Positions 1-10,414 of a stretch of 64,000 nt of DNA are shown here, piece after piece. The notes beneath the pieces were generated by a model. That model saw only the letters and a program-made list of their open reading frames with translations, searched no databases and was not told where the DNA came from. Position 1 is the stretch's first letter. Each line of letters opens with the position of its first letter. Source of the stretch: Cepaea nemoralis (lineage: Eukaryota; Mollusca; Gastropoda; Stylommatophora; Helicidae); NCBI GenBank assembly GCA_014155875.1, contig JACEFZ010003474.1:132501-196500 (forward strand), given 5' to 3'. Both the position numbers and the translations under genes were made by a program.

Positions 1-755
1 TGATCCTTGAAGGACAGGCTCCTGTCAAATGTGATTCCCAGATACTTCAGTTTGTTCTCTCTGTTGACGCTTCCACCATCTATCGTGAGGCTTGGAACAT
101 CAGCTCTCACAATCCTGTTGTCCAGAGAGCACCACAAAACAGCTGCCTTTTCCGGGTGGATGACAGCACCCATTTCAGTGCACCAGTCAATCACTTTGTC
201 TACTGTCACCTGTAGCTTCTGGGCTGTTTTCTCCCTATCTCTCCCCTGCCTATATGCAAGAATATCATCTGCAAATGTTAGTATCCTTCCAACCCCTGGT
301 GCTTCTAGGTTTGCAATTTTGCTCGTATACACGTTAAAGAGCACCGGTGAGATTGCGGATCCCTGTGGCAGTCCCGGGTTAAAATATGTGGCTCTGAGGT
401 CCATGCACCCAGACGGAGAGCAATCCGACGAGAATGTAGGACGGCCGCTATCCAGTTCACCAACCAGGGATTGACCCCCCTCTCCACCAGTGTCATCATC
501 AAAATATCATAGCGAACTCTATTGTACGCATCCTCGAGATCAAGCGCCGCCGCCATCGTTTCTTGTCTACTCTGGAACCCCTCATAAACGTCAAAGGCAA
601 AAGTGGCTGCATTTGACCAGGTATCTTTTCCTGGCCTGTAGCTCCCCAGGCCTCTTGGAAGAAGCTTCCCCCTTTCCAAAAACTCTTGCAGCTTGACAGC
701 GACTATCTTCTCTAAAGCCTTCCCAAATGTATTTTGAAGGGTGATCCAAAAGCCG
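1..755 (-). pseudogene. LINE reverse transcriptase core, broken and cut by the window edge
   Basis: This is the RT domain of a non-LTR retrotransposon that continues left of position 1. In the first frame (679 to 305) it carries a motif-A-like stretch, LDLEDAYNRV. After a frameshift near 365 the frame carries the motif B string GLPQGSAISPVLF and the motif C string FADDI, ending near KYLGITFD. A second frameshift near 755 separates it from the upstream RT piece. The GLPQGSA/FADD style fits the Jockey/I/CR1 superclade rather than RTE. With at least three frame breaks it cannot make a working protein. Confidence 0.85.
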
Positions 756-1376
756 CTAAGCTTTGAATGATCCTTGAACTGGTTTTGGGAGAGGGATGAG
801 ATAACTGTGTACCCAATCCTGCGGTACTGATGCTGTCCTAATGCTCTGGTTAAAGCAGTCGGTCATCTCCTTCAGGTCTACATCGCTCAAAGCCTTCATG
901 TGGCCATACCTGACCCCATCAGGCCCTGGTGCCATGTCTTTTGCCTTTTTCAAAATATGTTTAACATCTTCAACCCGTATGATGTCTTCATAAGGCATAT
1001 TCTTTATGGTGCCAGATAACTCCTCTCTAACTGCATCCCTGGTGTCCACATCATCATGATTGGTCTGCTCTAAAAATCTCTGGAGAAACGCCTCCCCTTT
1101 CTCTGTGTCTGTTGTCACGCGCACACCATCATCTCTATAAATTGTTCCCACTGTCATAGGCCGATCTTTTCTTTGTATTTGTCTGTGCAGTTTCCAGAAC
1201 TTTCGCAGTGTTTTATCACCTCCAATCTCATTCATGAAACATTCCCATTTTGCCTTTTTGGCCTCTGCAGCACAGCGCTTGAAAACCTCCACCTTGTCTT
1301 TCTTGACATTTTCCGCCGTGTCCACTTCCTCTCGTGAGCTTCTGGGTGTCTGTCGCACTTTCCTTAGCTGCTTCAC
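756..1376 (-). pseudogene. LINE reverse transcriptase, N-terminal part
   Basis: This 206-residue frame links the endonuclease and the RT core of the same LINE. It has the basic linker usually seen before the RT, then DMAPGPDGVRYGHMK, which is the 'APGPDG' block at the start of LINE reverse transcriptases, and PQDWVHSYLIPLPKP, the 'W..a.i.pipKp' block. It ends at a frameshift-derived stop. The upstream endonuclease frame overlaps it out of frame, so the break between them lies near 1376-1440. Confidence 0.85.
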
Positions 1377-2433
1377 TGCAGCTCTCTTTGCTTTCCAAGC
1401 CTGGTCTACTTCTGTGGTCCATCATGGGGGACTGCAAACTATGATTTTTAACAGCCCTGTTGCATGCCCCCTGTCTGAGGCGTCCAAGAAGGCTGTCGGT
1501 CCACTCATACCGGAAGGTCTTGCGCGCTCTCCCAGCCTTAACTTTCCTGGATTTAGAGATCAGGACTGAGCATGGCATGTGATCACTCCCATGGTCATTA
1601 AAAACAGTCCACTTTACATCAAGGACTGATGACTGGGAGACAAGTGCCAAGTAAATAGCTGTGTCCACATCGCCAGGCCTCATTGCCATTCTAGTCGGCC
1701 TACCATCATTTATGCAGACCACATCGGAGTCCACCATGGCATCCGCAAGGGCAATTCCCTGTCGGTTTTCTCCACTGCTGTCCCAATCTCTGTTCCTCGC
1801 ATTGAAGTCTCCACATATGAGTAGCCTATCACCTGGTAATTCCTCCAATTCCTTAAGCCAGTCCCAGTGTTCCTTTCTGACAAAACAGTCCACTGTGGCA
1901 TATACATTTATGATGTTCCAACTTAAGCCCCCAATCTCCATTTGTATACCCTGGACCTCTCTTGCACTGTGATTCCACTGGCTCAAGTCAAGTACCACAT
2001 GCTTCACTCCTTCCTTCACCAGCAGACCTTGCCCACGTCTCATCTGCCCAGTAGGGTTTATATAACTGGCGTACCCAGGGCAATGGTATGTGTCTGTATT
2101 TAGCTCCTGGAGCATGAGGACATCAAAATCATATATTAGCCTCTCCAATACAGGACCTCTCTGCCTGGCACTACGACAGTTCCAATATCCCACTCTTACA
2201 TGGTTGAGACCTAGTCTCTCCACTTTTCGTCGTTTTCTCCTGGCGCCTGCCCTCCTATTTCTATGCCTTATTCTGACACCATTTCCTCGTCTTCTCCTCC
2301 TCACTCTCTCTTCGCTAGCCCCTGAAGGATGTGTCAAGCATAGAGCACGTGCTCCGTAGCTCCGGCGACGATTCCCTTGTTTAAATAATACCATATACAC
2401 AAAGTTTGGATATTGCAGGAAATGAGCGGTCAC
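1228..2433 (-). pseudogene. LINE apurinic-type endonuclease domain (EEP fold)
   Basis: The endonuclease nicks the target DNA for LINE insertion. Visible motifs in order are VGYWNCRS (residues about 81-88), LMLQELNTDT (catalytic Glu), VYATVD, LLICGDFNARN (GDFN), and GSDHMPCSVLIS (the SDH catalytic His). The last 80 or so residues are out of frame with the expected linker, so the true product would continue into the neighbouring frame. The first 60 residues are Arg-rich and may be ORF junk. The LINE lies downstream of the 3' end of the transporter gene, in the same orientation. Confidence 0.85.
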
Positions 2434-2631
2434 CCTAGTAGAGCCTGCCTGCTAGGGAAGGGGCAGGGATGTCCCTCAGACGCCCCGCCCGCATAGCAGA
2501 CGTTCCACGTTCACGACCAACTCACCCGTGGCCATTCAGTCCTCGGCACGTCGGTCCACCTTCAACTTGGGGTTTATAATCGGAGTTTTCCATCTCCTAG
2601 ATTGGCTGCTGTAATAGCTAACGGGCCCAAT
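2434..2631. other. Short GC-rich stretch between LINE and transporter gene
   Basis: No motif could be assigned. It is probably the 5' part of the neighbouring LINE plus the 3'UTR of the transporter gene. No clear minus-strand AATAAA was recognised here. Confidence 0.3.
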
Positions 2632-2761
2632 CTACCCGGGGGCAAGAGGTTCCAGCGCCTCATTTATGGCGAGCACAGTAGATACATGCTGACTGGGACT
2701 AAGCATCAGTTGGAATTGATCCCTCCACAGATTTAGGTATTTCATTACAACAGACTCCACC
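2632..2761 (-). CDS. MFS transporter, terminal exon
   Basis: The minus-strand acceptor 'ctgtggacattag' is followed by an exon whose first base completes a Gly codon left open (phase 2) by the upstream exon. It encodes the end of TM12 and a cytoplasmic tail (VESVVMKYLNLWRDQ), finishing at a TAG stop. The 'K-Y-L' right after TM12 resembles the end of SLC46 proteins. Support is the phase match and topology. The tail itself is not conserved enough to be decisive. Confidence 0.6.
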
Positions 2762-2893
2762 CTAATGTCCACAGGAGAAACGCACTTGGGATAAATTAAT
2801 GGCGTTGAATACATTTTGATAAACCTTAGCTGTTTGATAGGGAGCTGACTCTAGTGATAGCCATGAACATGTTTTAACCATTTAAAGACTCAC

Positions 2894-3050
2894 CCAAGCG
2901 ACACAACGTTGAGGAGGCACATCCCGGCAACAGCCATGAACGCCGCACCTTTAAATGTGTCTACAGTGGCATTGTAGATGAGTATATAGAGCGTGGAGGA
3001 CGCCAGGCCGGAAAGAGCCTCCGTACAGGACATGCTGGAGAACAGTGCAC
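2894..3050 (-). CDS. MFS transporter exon encoding TM11-TM12
   Basis: The exon is bounded by acceptor 'ttgtttgcag' and donor 'gtgagt'. It encodes ALFSSMSCTEALSG, the segment that in SLC46 proteins reads like 'GKLFS..ac.EsLcs', then a hydrophobic span, YNATVDTFKG, and a further hydrophobic span, FMAVAGMCLLNVVSLG. It enters in phase 1, giving Gly with the last base of the preceding exon, and leaves in phase 2. Both match its neighbours. Confidence 0.8.
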
Positions 3051-3080
3051 CTGCAAACAATTATCACAATCATAATGATA

Positions 3081-3135
3081 GTTTTTTGGGGGTTTTTTTT
3101 TGGTTTGTTTGTTTGTTTGCTTGTTTGTTTGTTTT
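3081..3135 (-). repeat. (GTTT)n simple repeat
   Basis: This T-rich GTTT tract lies in the intron next to exon 2894-3050. AAAC-type tails end SINE-B copies elsewhere in the window, so it could be the tail of a minus-strand SINE. No SINE body was recognised beside it. Confidence 0.6.
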
Positions 3136-3237
3136 TTGCGCTCGTTCGCTTTGAACTCAAGCATAGTTCACACACCCCTACTTCTAGTAGCACGGGGCTG
3201 AATTTTGCGTATTGATTAGCTTGCCCTATTACCAGTG

Positions 3238-3330
3238 TCACTCGCCATCAAGCGAACCCACTCTGACTTCAGATGTACTTCCAATTTACGTCCCCTAGTC
3301 AAGGACCAGAGGTCAACATTTTAGTCCAAA
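3238..3330 (+). mobile_element. SINE-D fragment
   Basis: About 90 bp match 58986-59090 ('gaacccactctgacttca', 'atttacgtcccc', 'acattttagtcc'). Two diverged copies in one window indicate an interspersed repeat. The tRNA-like part seen in the other copy is missing here. Confidence 0.6.
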
Positions 3331-3492
3331 TGAACCGGTGCAATGGTTGATAGGAAAACTTAGTAAACTGATGCCTCATGCTGAATCAATAACACCGGAA
3401 GTTGCTGAAACAACTTATCATGAGAAAGAAACCCGATGTTTGTTAAGTGTTTAATGGTGAAAGGATCGACTTCATTTCACCGAGTTTTATCC

Positions 3493-3605
3493 CATATGAT
3501 TCTGTCCGCAGAGCGTCATGTCGAGAGTGAACTCTATAGCTCCAACGAACACCCCAGGAATCTCCTAGAAAATTTCACTCATGAACAGAACGACGCCGTC
3601 CTGGA
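3493..3605 (-). mobile_element. SINE-A fragment
   Basis: Diverged copy of the repeat at 19733-19920. Shared blocks in the same order are 'ccatatg', 'tctttccgcag'-like, 'ctccgtagctc'-like and 'aatttcac.c.tgaac'. The tRNA-like head is not recognisable. Confidence 0.55.
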
Positions 3606-3742
3606 TATGAAACCATACCCTACGGAGCGCGAGGCAGGCAGCTTCGCCAGGGAGACCCTAAATGTACATAGTATAATGAGACAAAACCATTATAAAACAG
3701 TCACTGACTTACATGCTTATCATTGGTATCTTAAAGTATTAC

Positions 3743-3826
3743 CTTGTTCACCTGGCGGTGCAATCTGTGACAGCAGCGCTCGGGGTAAGGGAAGTGAAGC
3801 CGTGAACAGAATCCCCACCAGGGAGG
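3743..3826 (-). CDS. MFS transporter exon encoding TM10
   Basis: An 84-bp minus-strand exon with acceptor 'acatgttttag' and donor 'gtaata', phase 1 to phase 1. It encodes SLVGILFTASLPLPRALLSQ then IAPPGEQ. This is the TM10 block plus the conserved 'LPR..LSq.v.P.EqG' cytoplasmic motif expected between the exons at 11226 and 2894. Both junction phases fit, which makes this short exon convincing. It sits between SINE fragments. Confidence 0.8.
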
Positions 3827-3984
3827 CTAAAACATGTCAGTAACAATATAATTACACAAGGTATGACATTTGTCTTTCAGTACAAGAAAACATTGTTGTC
3901 ATATGATACCGGTGATGAAAATAGTCGCCACAGAAAGCACTGGGAATCCCTAAACATCTTCACATATCTTTAAAATTGTGTGGC

Positions 3985-4092
3985 TCTGTTTCTTGCTGGG
4001 CAAACTACTGAACGTAAACTTGCCAAGAGATTACAACAGCCAAAACATGCTTAGGCTGATTTCGTCGCCCTGTAAAGGATATGCAACTAACG
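3985..4092 (+). mobile_element. SINE-B fragment (3' half)
   Basis: Carries the diagnostic 'caaactactgaacgtaaact' and 'cctgtaaaggatatgcaac' blocks. SINE-B is the most frequent short repeat here. A full copy is about 210-230 bp, with a tRNA-like head and an AAAC-rich tail. Confidence 0.75.
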
Positions 4093-4104
4093 AACTTGGT
4101 TGCT

Positions 4105-4275
4105 GGGTGCTACTATAGCGTAGTGGCTACACGCTCACCTGCCGACTCACTGGTCATAGATTTGAATCTGTATGGAGTGCATGTTTTAATATTTACCTGG
4201 GTTCCCAATTCGACCCAGCATAACTGTCGGTACCAGTAACTATATCGGGAAATAAAGGCGGCACCACTGAGTGTT
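4105..4275 (+). mobile_element. SINE-C copy, tRNA-derived
   Basis: The head resembles a tRNA gene with an A-box-like 'tagcgtagtggctac' and a B-box-like 'gatttgaatc'. The body then contains 'aaataaaggcggc', which is shared with minus-strand copies at 7655, 10755, 51385, 56690 and 59318. The tRNA-like head cannot form a clean cloverleaf, so it is a SINE and not a tRNA gene. Confidence 0.7.
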
Positions 4276-4437
4276 AACTAGTCTTTGAATATATGGGGCT
4301 AGCACCAAATGCTCAATGCGCATAAGTCGTGTGAAAGAGAACCTTTATCTTTATTTTACTGTTTCTTGCTACAGGTGTGACAATAATGTTATTGTCACAG
4401 CGTTGTGTTCTCGTCAAGGGCCTATATTATTTAATCT

Positions 4438-4500
4438 TCTTCTTCTTCTTCTTCTTCTTCTTCTTCTTCTTCTTCTTCTACTTTTTTTTTTTTTTTTCTC
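4438..4500 (+). repeat. (CTT)n plus poly(T)
   Basis: Simple repeat in the intron of the transporter gene. GAA/CTT tracts elsewhere in the window are LINE tails, but no LINE body was recognised next to this one. Confidence 0.9.
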
Positions 4501-4729
4501 CTTCGCTCACCTTCAGCATGAATTAATCAAACGAAAGCAGCAGTCAACTTAAGTTTGTTGGCATCTCCGTAAAGAGTGTCCTCAAATGGAGCGGGTGTAG
4601 GCCAGAACACTTTTCTCTGTTCTGCTTGTGTTGGAAACTCTTGCAAAATATGTTTAGCTGTCATCTTACCAGTTCAAAAGTCACATTCATCAGTGTCTCC
4701 TATCTATAGTTTATTAAACATGTGGTACT

Positions 4730-4919
4730 TCAGTCTGTTATGTCATGTGTGGCGTCTGAAGATTACTTCAGTCTGGTATGTCATGTGTGGCGTCTGAAGA
4801 TTACTTCAGTCTGTTATGTCATGTGTGGCGTCTGAAGATTACTTCAGTCTGTTATGTCATGTGTGGCGTCTGAAGATTACTTCAGTCTGTTATGTCATGT
4901 GTGGCGTCTGAAGATTTTT
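4730..4919 (+). repeat. 38-bp minisatellite, 5 copies
   Basis: Five head-to-tail 38-bp units, each starting 'cttcagtct' and containing 'gttatgtcatgtgtggcg', with nearly no divergence apart from one 'ggt' variant. This suggests recent tandem duplication. Confidence 0.9.
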
Positions 4920-5373
4920 GATTGTTCTTTTCTATTGTGTTGGTAATATGCATCATTTTCTGATGGTGTAGATTTCCACTTGGTTCTATAATTGCTTCTT
5001 ATTAATCTCCTAATCTCATGTCTTCACCACATAACCAGCTCTTTTACTTTTATTACTCTCAGTTTTTAAATATAGCTTACTGGTTCTAGTATTGTGAATT
5101 ATTTTAAAGTTTATTTTCATAACTTCTTACCTGGATTTAATTTCATGATTGATATACGACTAAAATAAGACTACATTTATAGAGGTAACATTATGTTCAA
5201 TCAATCTGAGTAATAAATGCATCTTCTTGTGCTGTTGCTGCTGCTACTTCTTCTTCTTCTTCTTCTTCTGCTTCCTTTTATCTCCCAGTGGAGAATAATA
5301 CGCCTGCAACCAACTAAAGTCATGTATCTTATTTTATGCGGCTTCCTGCAGCTTCTTCAATTCTCACCTAGTA

Positions 5374-6681
5374 CGAAGGATGGTCAATAAGTAAAGCCTC
5401 CTATGTTTTATCTATGCAAATACTTTATCGGTGTGCAATGTATCAATTTAGCGGGATTTCTCAAGCACTTTTCTGTGCTATATATCATTACCAACCTGTT
5501 TCAATCACAGATTGCACAACAGTAACGGTTTAAAAATGGCCACCAAAGAAGTTCGGTTAAAGCAACATAATGTTATAGAAATTCTCAATGCCGAAAGTGA
5601 GATCCCGATTCGCATTTACGAACGTTTTAGTACTGTTTATGGATATTCGACAGTGGATGTTATCACTGTACGACGTTGGGTATGTGGTTGTGGCGAAGCT
5701 GAAGTAGGTCAATACTCATTGGCTGACGTCAACCGCATTGACTCCATACACCATTCATCAAGTTCATGACATCATTCGTGGTGACCTCGGGTAACACTGG
5801 ATAAACTGTATTCCATGTTGTCCATTACTAAAGGCAGTGCCCAGACCATCATTAAAGACCTATGTTATTCAAAGGTGTTAGCACGGTGGATACCTAGAAT
5901 GGTGACAGACAGACAAAAAGCAAGGAAAACCATAGCCATCAACATCCTGCACCTTTACGACTTTGAAGGAGAATGGTTTTTATCGAATATTGTAACAGGT
6001 GATGAGACTTGGATTCATTTCTATGAACCAGAATCTAAGAGGCAGTCAATGGAATGGCATCACACAACATCGCCGACATGAAAGAAGTTCAAAATGTCAC
6101 CATCTGTAGGGAAAGTTATGGCCTCCGTGTTTTTGGATGAGAAAGGTATGAATCTTCTCGACTTCTTGGAATAGGAAAAGAATGCTGACCATTACATTGA
6201 AACTGAAGAAGCTTAGAGGATGTCTTCGACGACTTTACCAATTCAAAGATCCGATAACTGCGCTACTGTTGCACGATAATGCCACACTACACATCACTAA
6301 ATGCGCTATTGATACGATTACAGAATTTGGCCCGGACATTATTACCACATCCAACTTACAATCCCGATTTAGCCCTTCAGACTTTCATCTGTTTGGACCA
6401 CTGAAAGAAGGTCTTCGCGGACATAACTTTGAGGACACCGACACCCTTAAACGCACCGTACACCAGTGGTTTAGGAAAAAGGACTAATTTTTACCGTGCG
6501 GGGATATGCGCTCTTATGAGTAGATGGAAAAAAAGCTATACCGAATAACGGAGACTACACTGAGAAATACATCTGTGAAGTGCCGACTTATGGATTCATT
6601 TCCATGTGAATTTTATCTGGGATGTTTCCAATATTATATGCTATTAAAAATTGCGAGGCAATACTTATTGACCGCCCCTCG
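5374..6681 (+). mobile_element. mariner element, complete ends, dead transposase
   Basis: The element is 1308 bp, the usual mariner length. The left end (5374-5400) and right end (6655-6681) are imperfect inverted repeats of about 27 bp sharing 'ggtcaataagta..gcctc'. Each end is flanked by TA (5372-5373 and 6682-6683), the expected mariner target duplication. A long CT repeat starts directly after the right TA. The transposase inside is broken. Confidence 0.9.
5536..6570 (+). pseudogene. mariner transposase remnant (DD34D)
   Basis: The protein cuts and re-inserts the element. The N-terminal HTH part includes TVRRWV and GEAEVGQ. The catalytic part has VTGDETWIHFYEPESK (first Asp, near 6000), LLLHDNA (second Asp, near 6270) and PSDFHLFGPLKEGLRG (third Asp, near 6390). 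The second and third Asp are separated by 34 residues, so this is DD34D. Stops near 5767-5800 and 6079 and a frameshift between 6080 and 6182 break the frame. Two otherwise near-invariant blocks (around VFLDEKG and NLQSRFSPSDF) are also changed. Confidence 0.9.
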
Positions 6682-6687
6682 TATTAT

Positions 6688-6765
<78 letters not shown>

Positions 6766-6835
6766 TTCTGTCTCTCTCTCCCCCCTCTCACCCTCTCTCT
6801 CTCTTTCACTCTCTGTCTCTCTCTTCCTATTCTTC
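6688..6835 (+). repeat. (CT)n microsatellite
   Basis: About 150 bp of CT with a few interruptions, immediately beside the mariner right end. Confidence 0.95.
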
Positions 6836-6889
6836 CTCCATCCATTTTCCTTGTGGGTTCCAGAGGATGCCTTATCTAGTTATAGCATT

Positions 6890-7440
6890 AACAGTTGTTA
6901 AGATATGTATCTATCAGTGACTGTCCTCTCTGGGCATTGTTGTTTGGCAAGTCAATACCTAACACCGGTTGGGTAAACATGACCAGCCTAAGCCTAATCC
7001 TATCGAGGCCGTGTTGCCGTGCTGAATCTTGATCTGGTGACACCCTAATATGACTCCCCGCAGAAGCAAAGTTCCAGTACCAGTCTGGCACACGTCGTTA
7101 GGTTCTAAGATTGCAGAGGGGAAGAAGAGCTCCACCACACACTCACAGTGGAAATGGTACTTTAGTACGAGGAGAGTAGAAAAGCCATTACACCAACCTC
7201 ACATTGCAACTTCAACTGTATATGAATTCTTAAAGAGACAGAAGCAGCCTCTGCCAAAACAATTAGCGTAAGGTCACGTCTTTTAAGAGGTAAGATTTAA
7301 AAACAAAACAAAACACACAAAACCAACCAATTCCAAGCAGTTTGTGATGTGAACAGGGAAGCTGCTAGCAGATCTGTTTAATCATGATTGCCAGTTGATG
7401 AATGAAGCAAGGGCAACAATCCTCGACTAAGTAAAATAAA
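6890..7440. other. Intronic stretch without recognised features
   Basis: No exon, motif or repeat family was recognised. Confidence 0.4.
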
Positions 7441-7444
7441 GGTC

Positions 7445-7652
7445 CATTTTACGGCTCTGTGAAATTCGTAATCCCGCATATCGCTTTTTGAAACACAGCC
7501 GCGGGCGATTTGGAAGCAGACCGCCTTGCATTGGTTTTCATACAATGGTATGAGTGCCGGTCGTTCAGAAGCAATGGCAAACTACTGAACGTAAACTTGC
7601 CCAGGAATCACAAACAGCGAAACAGCGACGTCCTGTAAAGGATATGCAACTC
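7445..7652 (+). mobile_element. SINE-B copy
   Basis: Nearly full copy: a 'cgtaatcccgcata' head region, then 'gatttggaagcagaccgc', 'agcaatggcaaactactgaa' and 'cctgtaaaggatatgcaac'. Confidence 0.8.
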
Positions 7653-7654
7653 AC

Positions 7655-7835
7655 TGTTTCCATGCATTGGGCATGGCACCGGTCGTCTTAACTTTCCAAA
7701 ATACTTCCTGATACCTATTTTAAACTGGGTCGACTTGGCAGCCCAGGTCAATATTTAACATCTTACACATTTCTGATGTGGATCGAACCAAAGATCACTG
7801 CACGGCATGCCGTCTATCCGCTAAATTACTAAAAT
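7655..7835 (-). mobile_element. SINE-C copy
   Basis: Minus-strand relative of the copy at 4105, with 'tgggtcgacttggcagccca' in the body and a B-box-like 'gtggatcgaac' head. It abuts a SINE-B, an arrangement also seen at 56510-56885. Confidence 0.7.
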
Positions 7836-7934
7836 AAATAGTGGTGATCATGACATAAAGTGTGTTTGGCGTTAAATTGATTTATACATTCAAAACAATG
7901 TTTTCCCGTAGTGAATTTGAATAACGAAGACACA

Positions 7935-8076
7935 AACAATAGATTGCACGATTGATTGCCTGGCATATTTCGCTGCATCTCGTCAGGTACATACTGCAGA
8001 AATCACACAACTTACGTGAATTAACTAATAAATCCTTCAAGTTGAAATATACACATATTCGCACAGTAATGTCAAT
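7935..8076 (-). mobile_element. Penelope terminal repeat (pLTR), 3' flank, sense to the element
   Basis: About 145 bp that recur in inverted orientation at 10415-10560 and, diverged, at 18023, 20385 and 17190. The repeat lies just past the 3' end of the Penelope-like coding region. Penelope elements are known to be bounded by LTR-like repeats in direct or inverted orientation. The minus strand holds a hammerhead-like core: CTGACGA, then GAAA, then TC, with matching TGTAC and GTGCA arms. Confidence 0.65.
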
Positions 8077-8169
8077 TATCTACCGCGGTAATTTTAAGCT
8101 GACTAACATGTCTTTCTGTTTGCACAATTCTGGCTTGCGTTGATTGATCATAATTGCTTCTGCAAATTT

Positions 8170-9135
8170 TTACAAGCGAGTATTTTGTGTGTTAAACAAC
8201 ACACGAAAGGCAGTGTCTCTGACAACCACATGGCCGCTCTCGACAATGTGCCTACCAATTGAAGACGCCGGGAGCTTCCGGTGTGTCGGCCCCACTAGGC
8301 TAGCATCTCCTGTGTGTTGTATCTTGTTGACCCATTTTGGTATGTGTTCTGACACTCGTTTGTTAAGCTGTCTCTCTGTTCTACCAATGTAGAAGGCCTG
8401 GCATCTACATGTGAATTGGTAAATACAATTGTTTGTGGCGTACAGAGGAACAGGCTCTTTGACTGCTGGTGTAGGAAACGATACGGTTTTATATCTAATG
8501 CCTGGAGTTGCAGCACAGAATGTTCCGCCTATTGCTGTAGTAAGCCGGTCTTGTAGACGTTGCATTACGTCATCCCCTCGAAAGGTTAGCTGGATGAATA
8601 CCTTGAGTTTAGGGACTGTAGTTAAGTCTGGTTTTGGTTTGGGCTGTTGGCAGTGGCGCTTTATAAATCCTGTGGAGTACCCATTCAGGTTTAAGACATT
8701 CTTCAGAGTTTCAAATTCCTCTGTCAGTGTGTTCTGGGTGCATATCTTTCTAGCACGGTCAAACAGGGTCCGTACTAAGCCCCGTTTGTACTGGACAGGT
8801 GTGAAGCTCTGAAAATTTAGGTATTGGCCAGTCCATGTTCCTTTGCGATACACCGATCTTTGAATTGTGCCGTCTGCTCTACGTCTCATTAGAATATCTA
8901 GGAACGGTAACGCTTCGTTGTGTTCGTGTTCCATAGATAGAGAGATGTTTTTATGCGTCTTGTTCATTGTGGCCTGGAACGATGTTGCTTGTAGCTCGTC
9001 TGTGGTGATAATTAGTATATCGTCCACATAACGACGGTAAAAGGCCAAGTTGTTGATGTCTGAGGATCTCTTTTCTTCTAAATGTGCCATGAAGATGTCC
9101 GCTAGAATAGGACCAAGAGGACTCCCCATGGCCAC
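8170..9135 (-). pseudogene. Penelope-like element: RT C-terminal half plus GIY-YIG endonuclease
   Basis: Penelope-like elements are retroelements whose RT is related to telomerase. The 321-residue frame begins at RT motif B (MAMGSPLGPILADIFM) and has motif C FYRRYVDDILII near residues 33-44. Later blocks are typical of the family, and a C-terminal GIY-YIG endonuclease is visible as IYQFTC followed by AFYIGRTERQLNKRVSEH. In this frame the stop comes at 8170, after the endonuclease. The preceding N-terminal half (9272-10207) is separated by frame breaks and a deletion. Confidence 0.9.
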
Positions 9136-9271
9136 TCCGTCAATTTGGCGGTATGACTTAGTTAGAAAATTGAATTGTATGTTGACGGTACATAGTAGTA
9201 GTAGCCTCTCCAGAATAGGGGTTGGTGTGACTAATTTTAGTTGTTGTCTTCACTGCGTTCCGTAATTATTT
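9136..9271 (-). pseudogene. Penelope RT junction with lost motif A
   Basis: Translation of this gap in two frames recovers ETVKIITE (just after motif A) and then TVNIQFNFLTKSYRQIDG leading into motif B. The segment that should hold motif A, with its catalytic Asp, is absent after NKHMAS. At least one frameshift follows. Even with frames joined, the RT would lack an essential metal-binding residue. Confidence 0.75.
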
Positions 9272-10207
9272 TCACTGTCTCCTCTCCATGGATGCCATGT
9301 GTTTGTTATTTATGTCCATAGTATCCAATAATTCCACCAGTTGGAATGTATCTCTGAGTATTTTTGGATCGAAGGACTGTCGTACTGGCTTGAAAATTTC
9401 GGCTAGCCATCTTGCCATTCGGTGTTGTGCAGAGTTAACCATGGACAGGATAGGTCTTAGCGGGATGCTGGGCTTGTGAAGTTTAGGTAGACCGTACATC
9501 TGAGGAGTGTGCGAGCCACGTGGTGTGAGCGTTTTTGCAGTGGCCTCACTTATGAGTCCCGCATTCACAAGTGACTGGATCTCTTTCCTCATTGTTGCAT
9601 CCAGGTCCTCCGACTTGTTTACTTTTTGATCTATCCTGAATTTGGATTCATCTGACAACATTTCGTCCATTTTTCTCTGGTAGTCTGACATGTCCATCAG
9701 TACTGCGCCGCTCCCTTTGTCAGGTTTCATTATGACGAGAGTTTTGTTAGCCTTTAACGCTTTTAAGGCAGTAAAGTGTTCGTTGATCAGCGGACATGTC
9801 TGTTTAGAGGGTGTTGTGCGAAACTGGTGTTCTAAATCTACCAGTTTGGCCTTCAGCCACCCGACCGACTCAGCAGAAGTAGGTGATAACTTGGAGACTT
9901 GATCAAACAACATTTCAATCTGTGCTTGCGACTCAACACGGTTGACGTGTTTAGGCTTTACGCAGAATTTTAATCCGTATGCAAAGGCCTCCGTTTCAAT
10001 GTTGTTGAGTACGTACGACGATAAGTTCCTCACATACTTCTCTGGGTTGTCTAGTACTGACGTTGTTACCTTTTCAGTGCTCAGTGATTTGTTGAGGCGA
10101 TCATTCTCTGCGATTTTCACCTTGTACACTGTTTCTGTGCAGAATTTAGTGAACTTCAAGCTCAATTCTTTGGTGACATAGTAGGCAGAACTGTGTGTGC
10201 ACTTCAA
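9272..10207 (-). pseudogene. Penelope-like element: N-terminal domain and start of RT
   Basis: The 311-residue frame contains the conserved N-terminal blocks of Penelope-like proteins: LVIMKPDKGSGAVLMDMSDY (residues about 156-175), then PQMYGLPKLHKPSIPLRPIL (about 236-255), which is the RT fingers region. It ends at a frame break after NKHMASMERRQ. A possible upstream extension runs to about 10364 in another frame. Confidence 0.9.
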
Positions 10208-10414
10208 GTTGGCCAGCTTGGACTGGGTTTCTTCTATCTGGTTTTTTGTCAGTCGTCTCAGGATTTTTCTTGTCGGACATATTCTGTCGGCCCTCAGAGA
10301 TCTGAAATACCGGTGAGGAAATATCCCCGTCCTTAGGCATACCTAGAGAAATCTCAATCGACAATCCTGTAACGATATTTTACACTTCAGCTTGAGTAAT
10401 CCATCTAATCGCTT

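Noticed and set aside
5225..5275. LINE tail at the (CTT)n run
   Set aside because: No LINE coding sequence is recognisable next to it.
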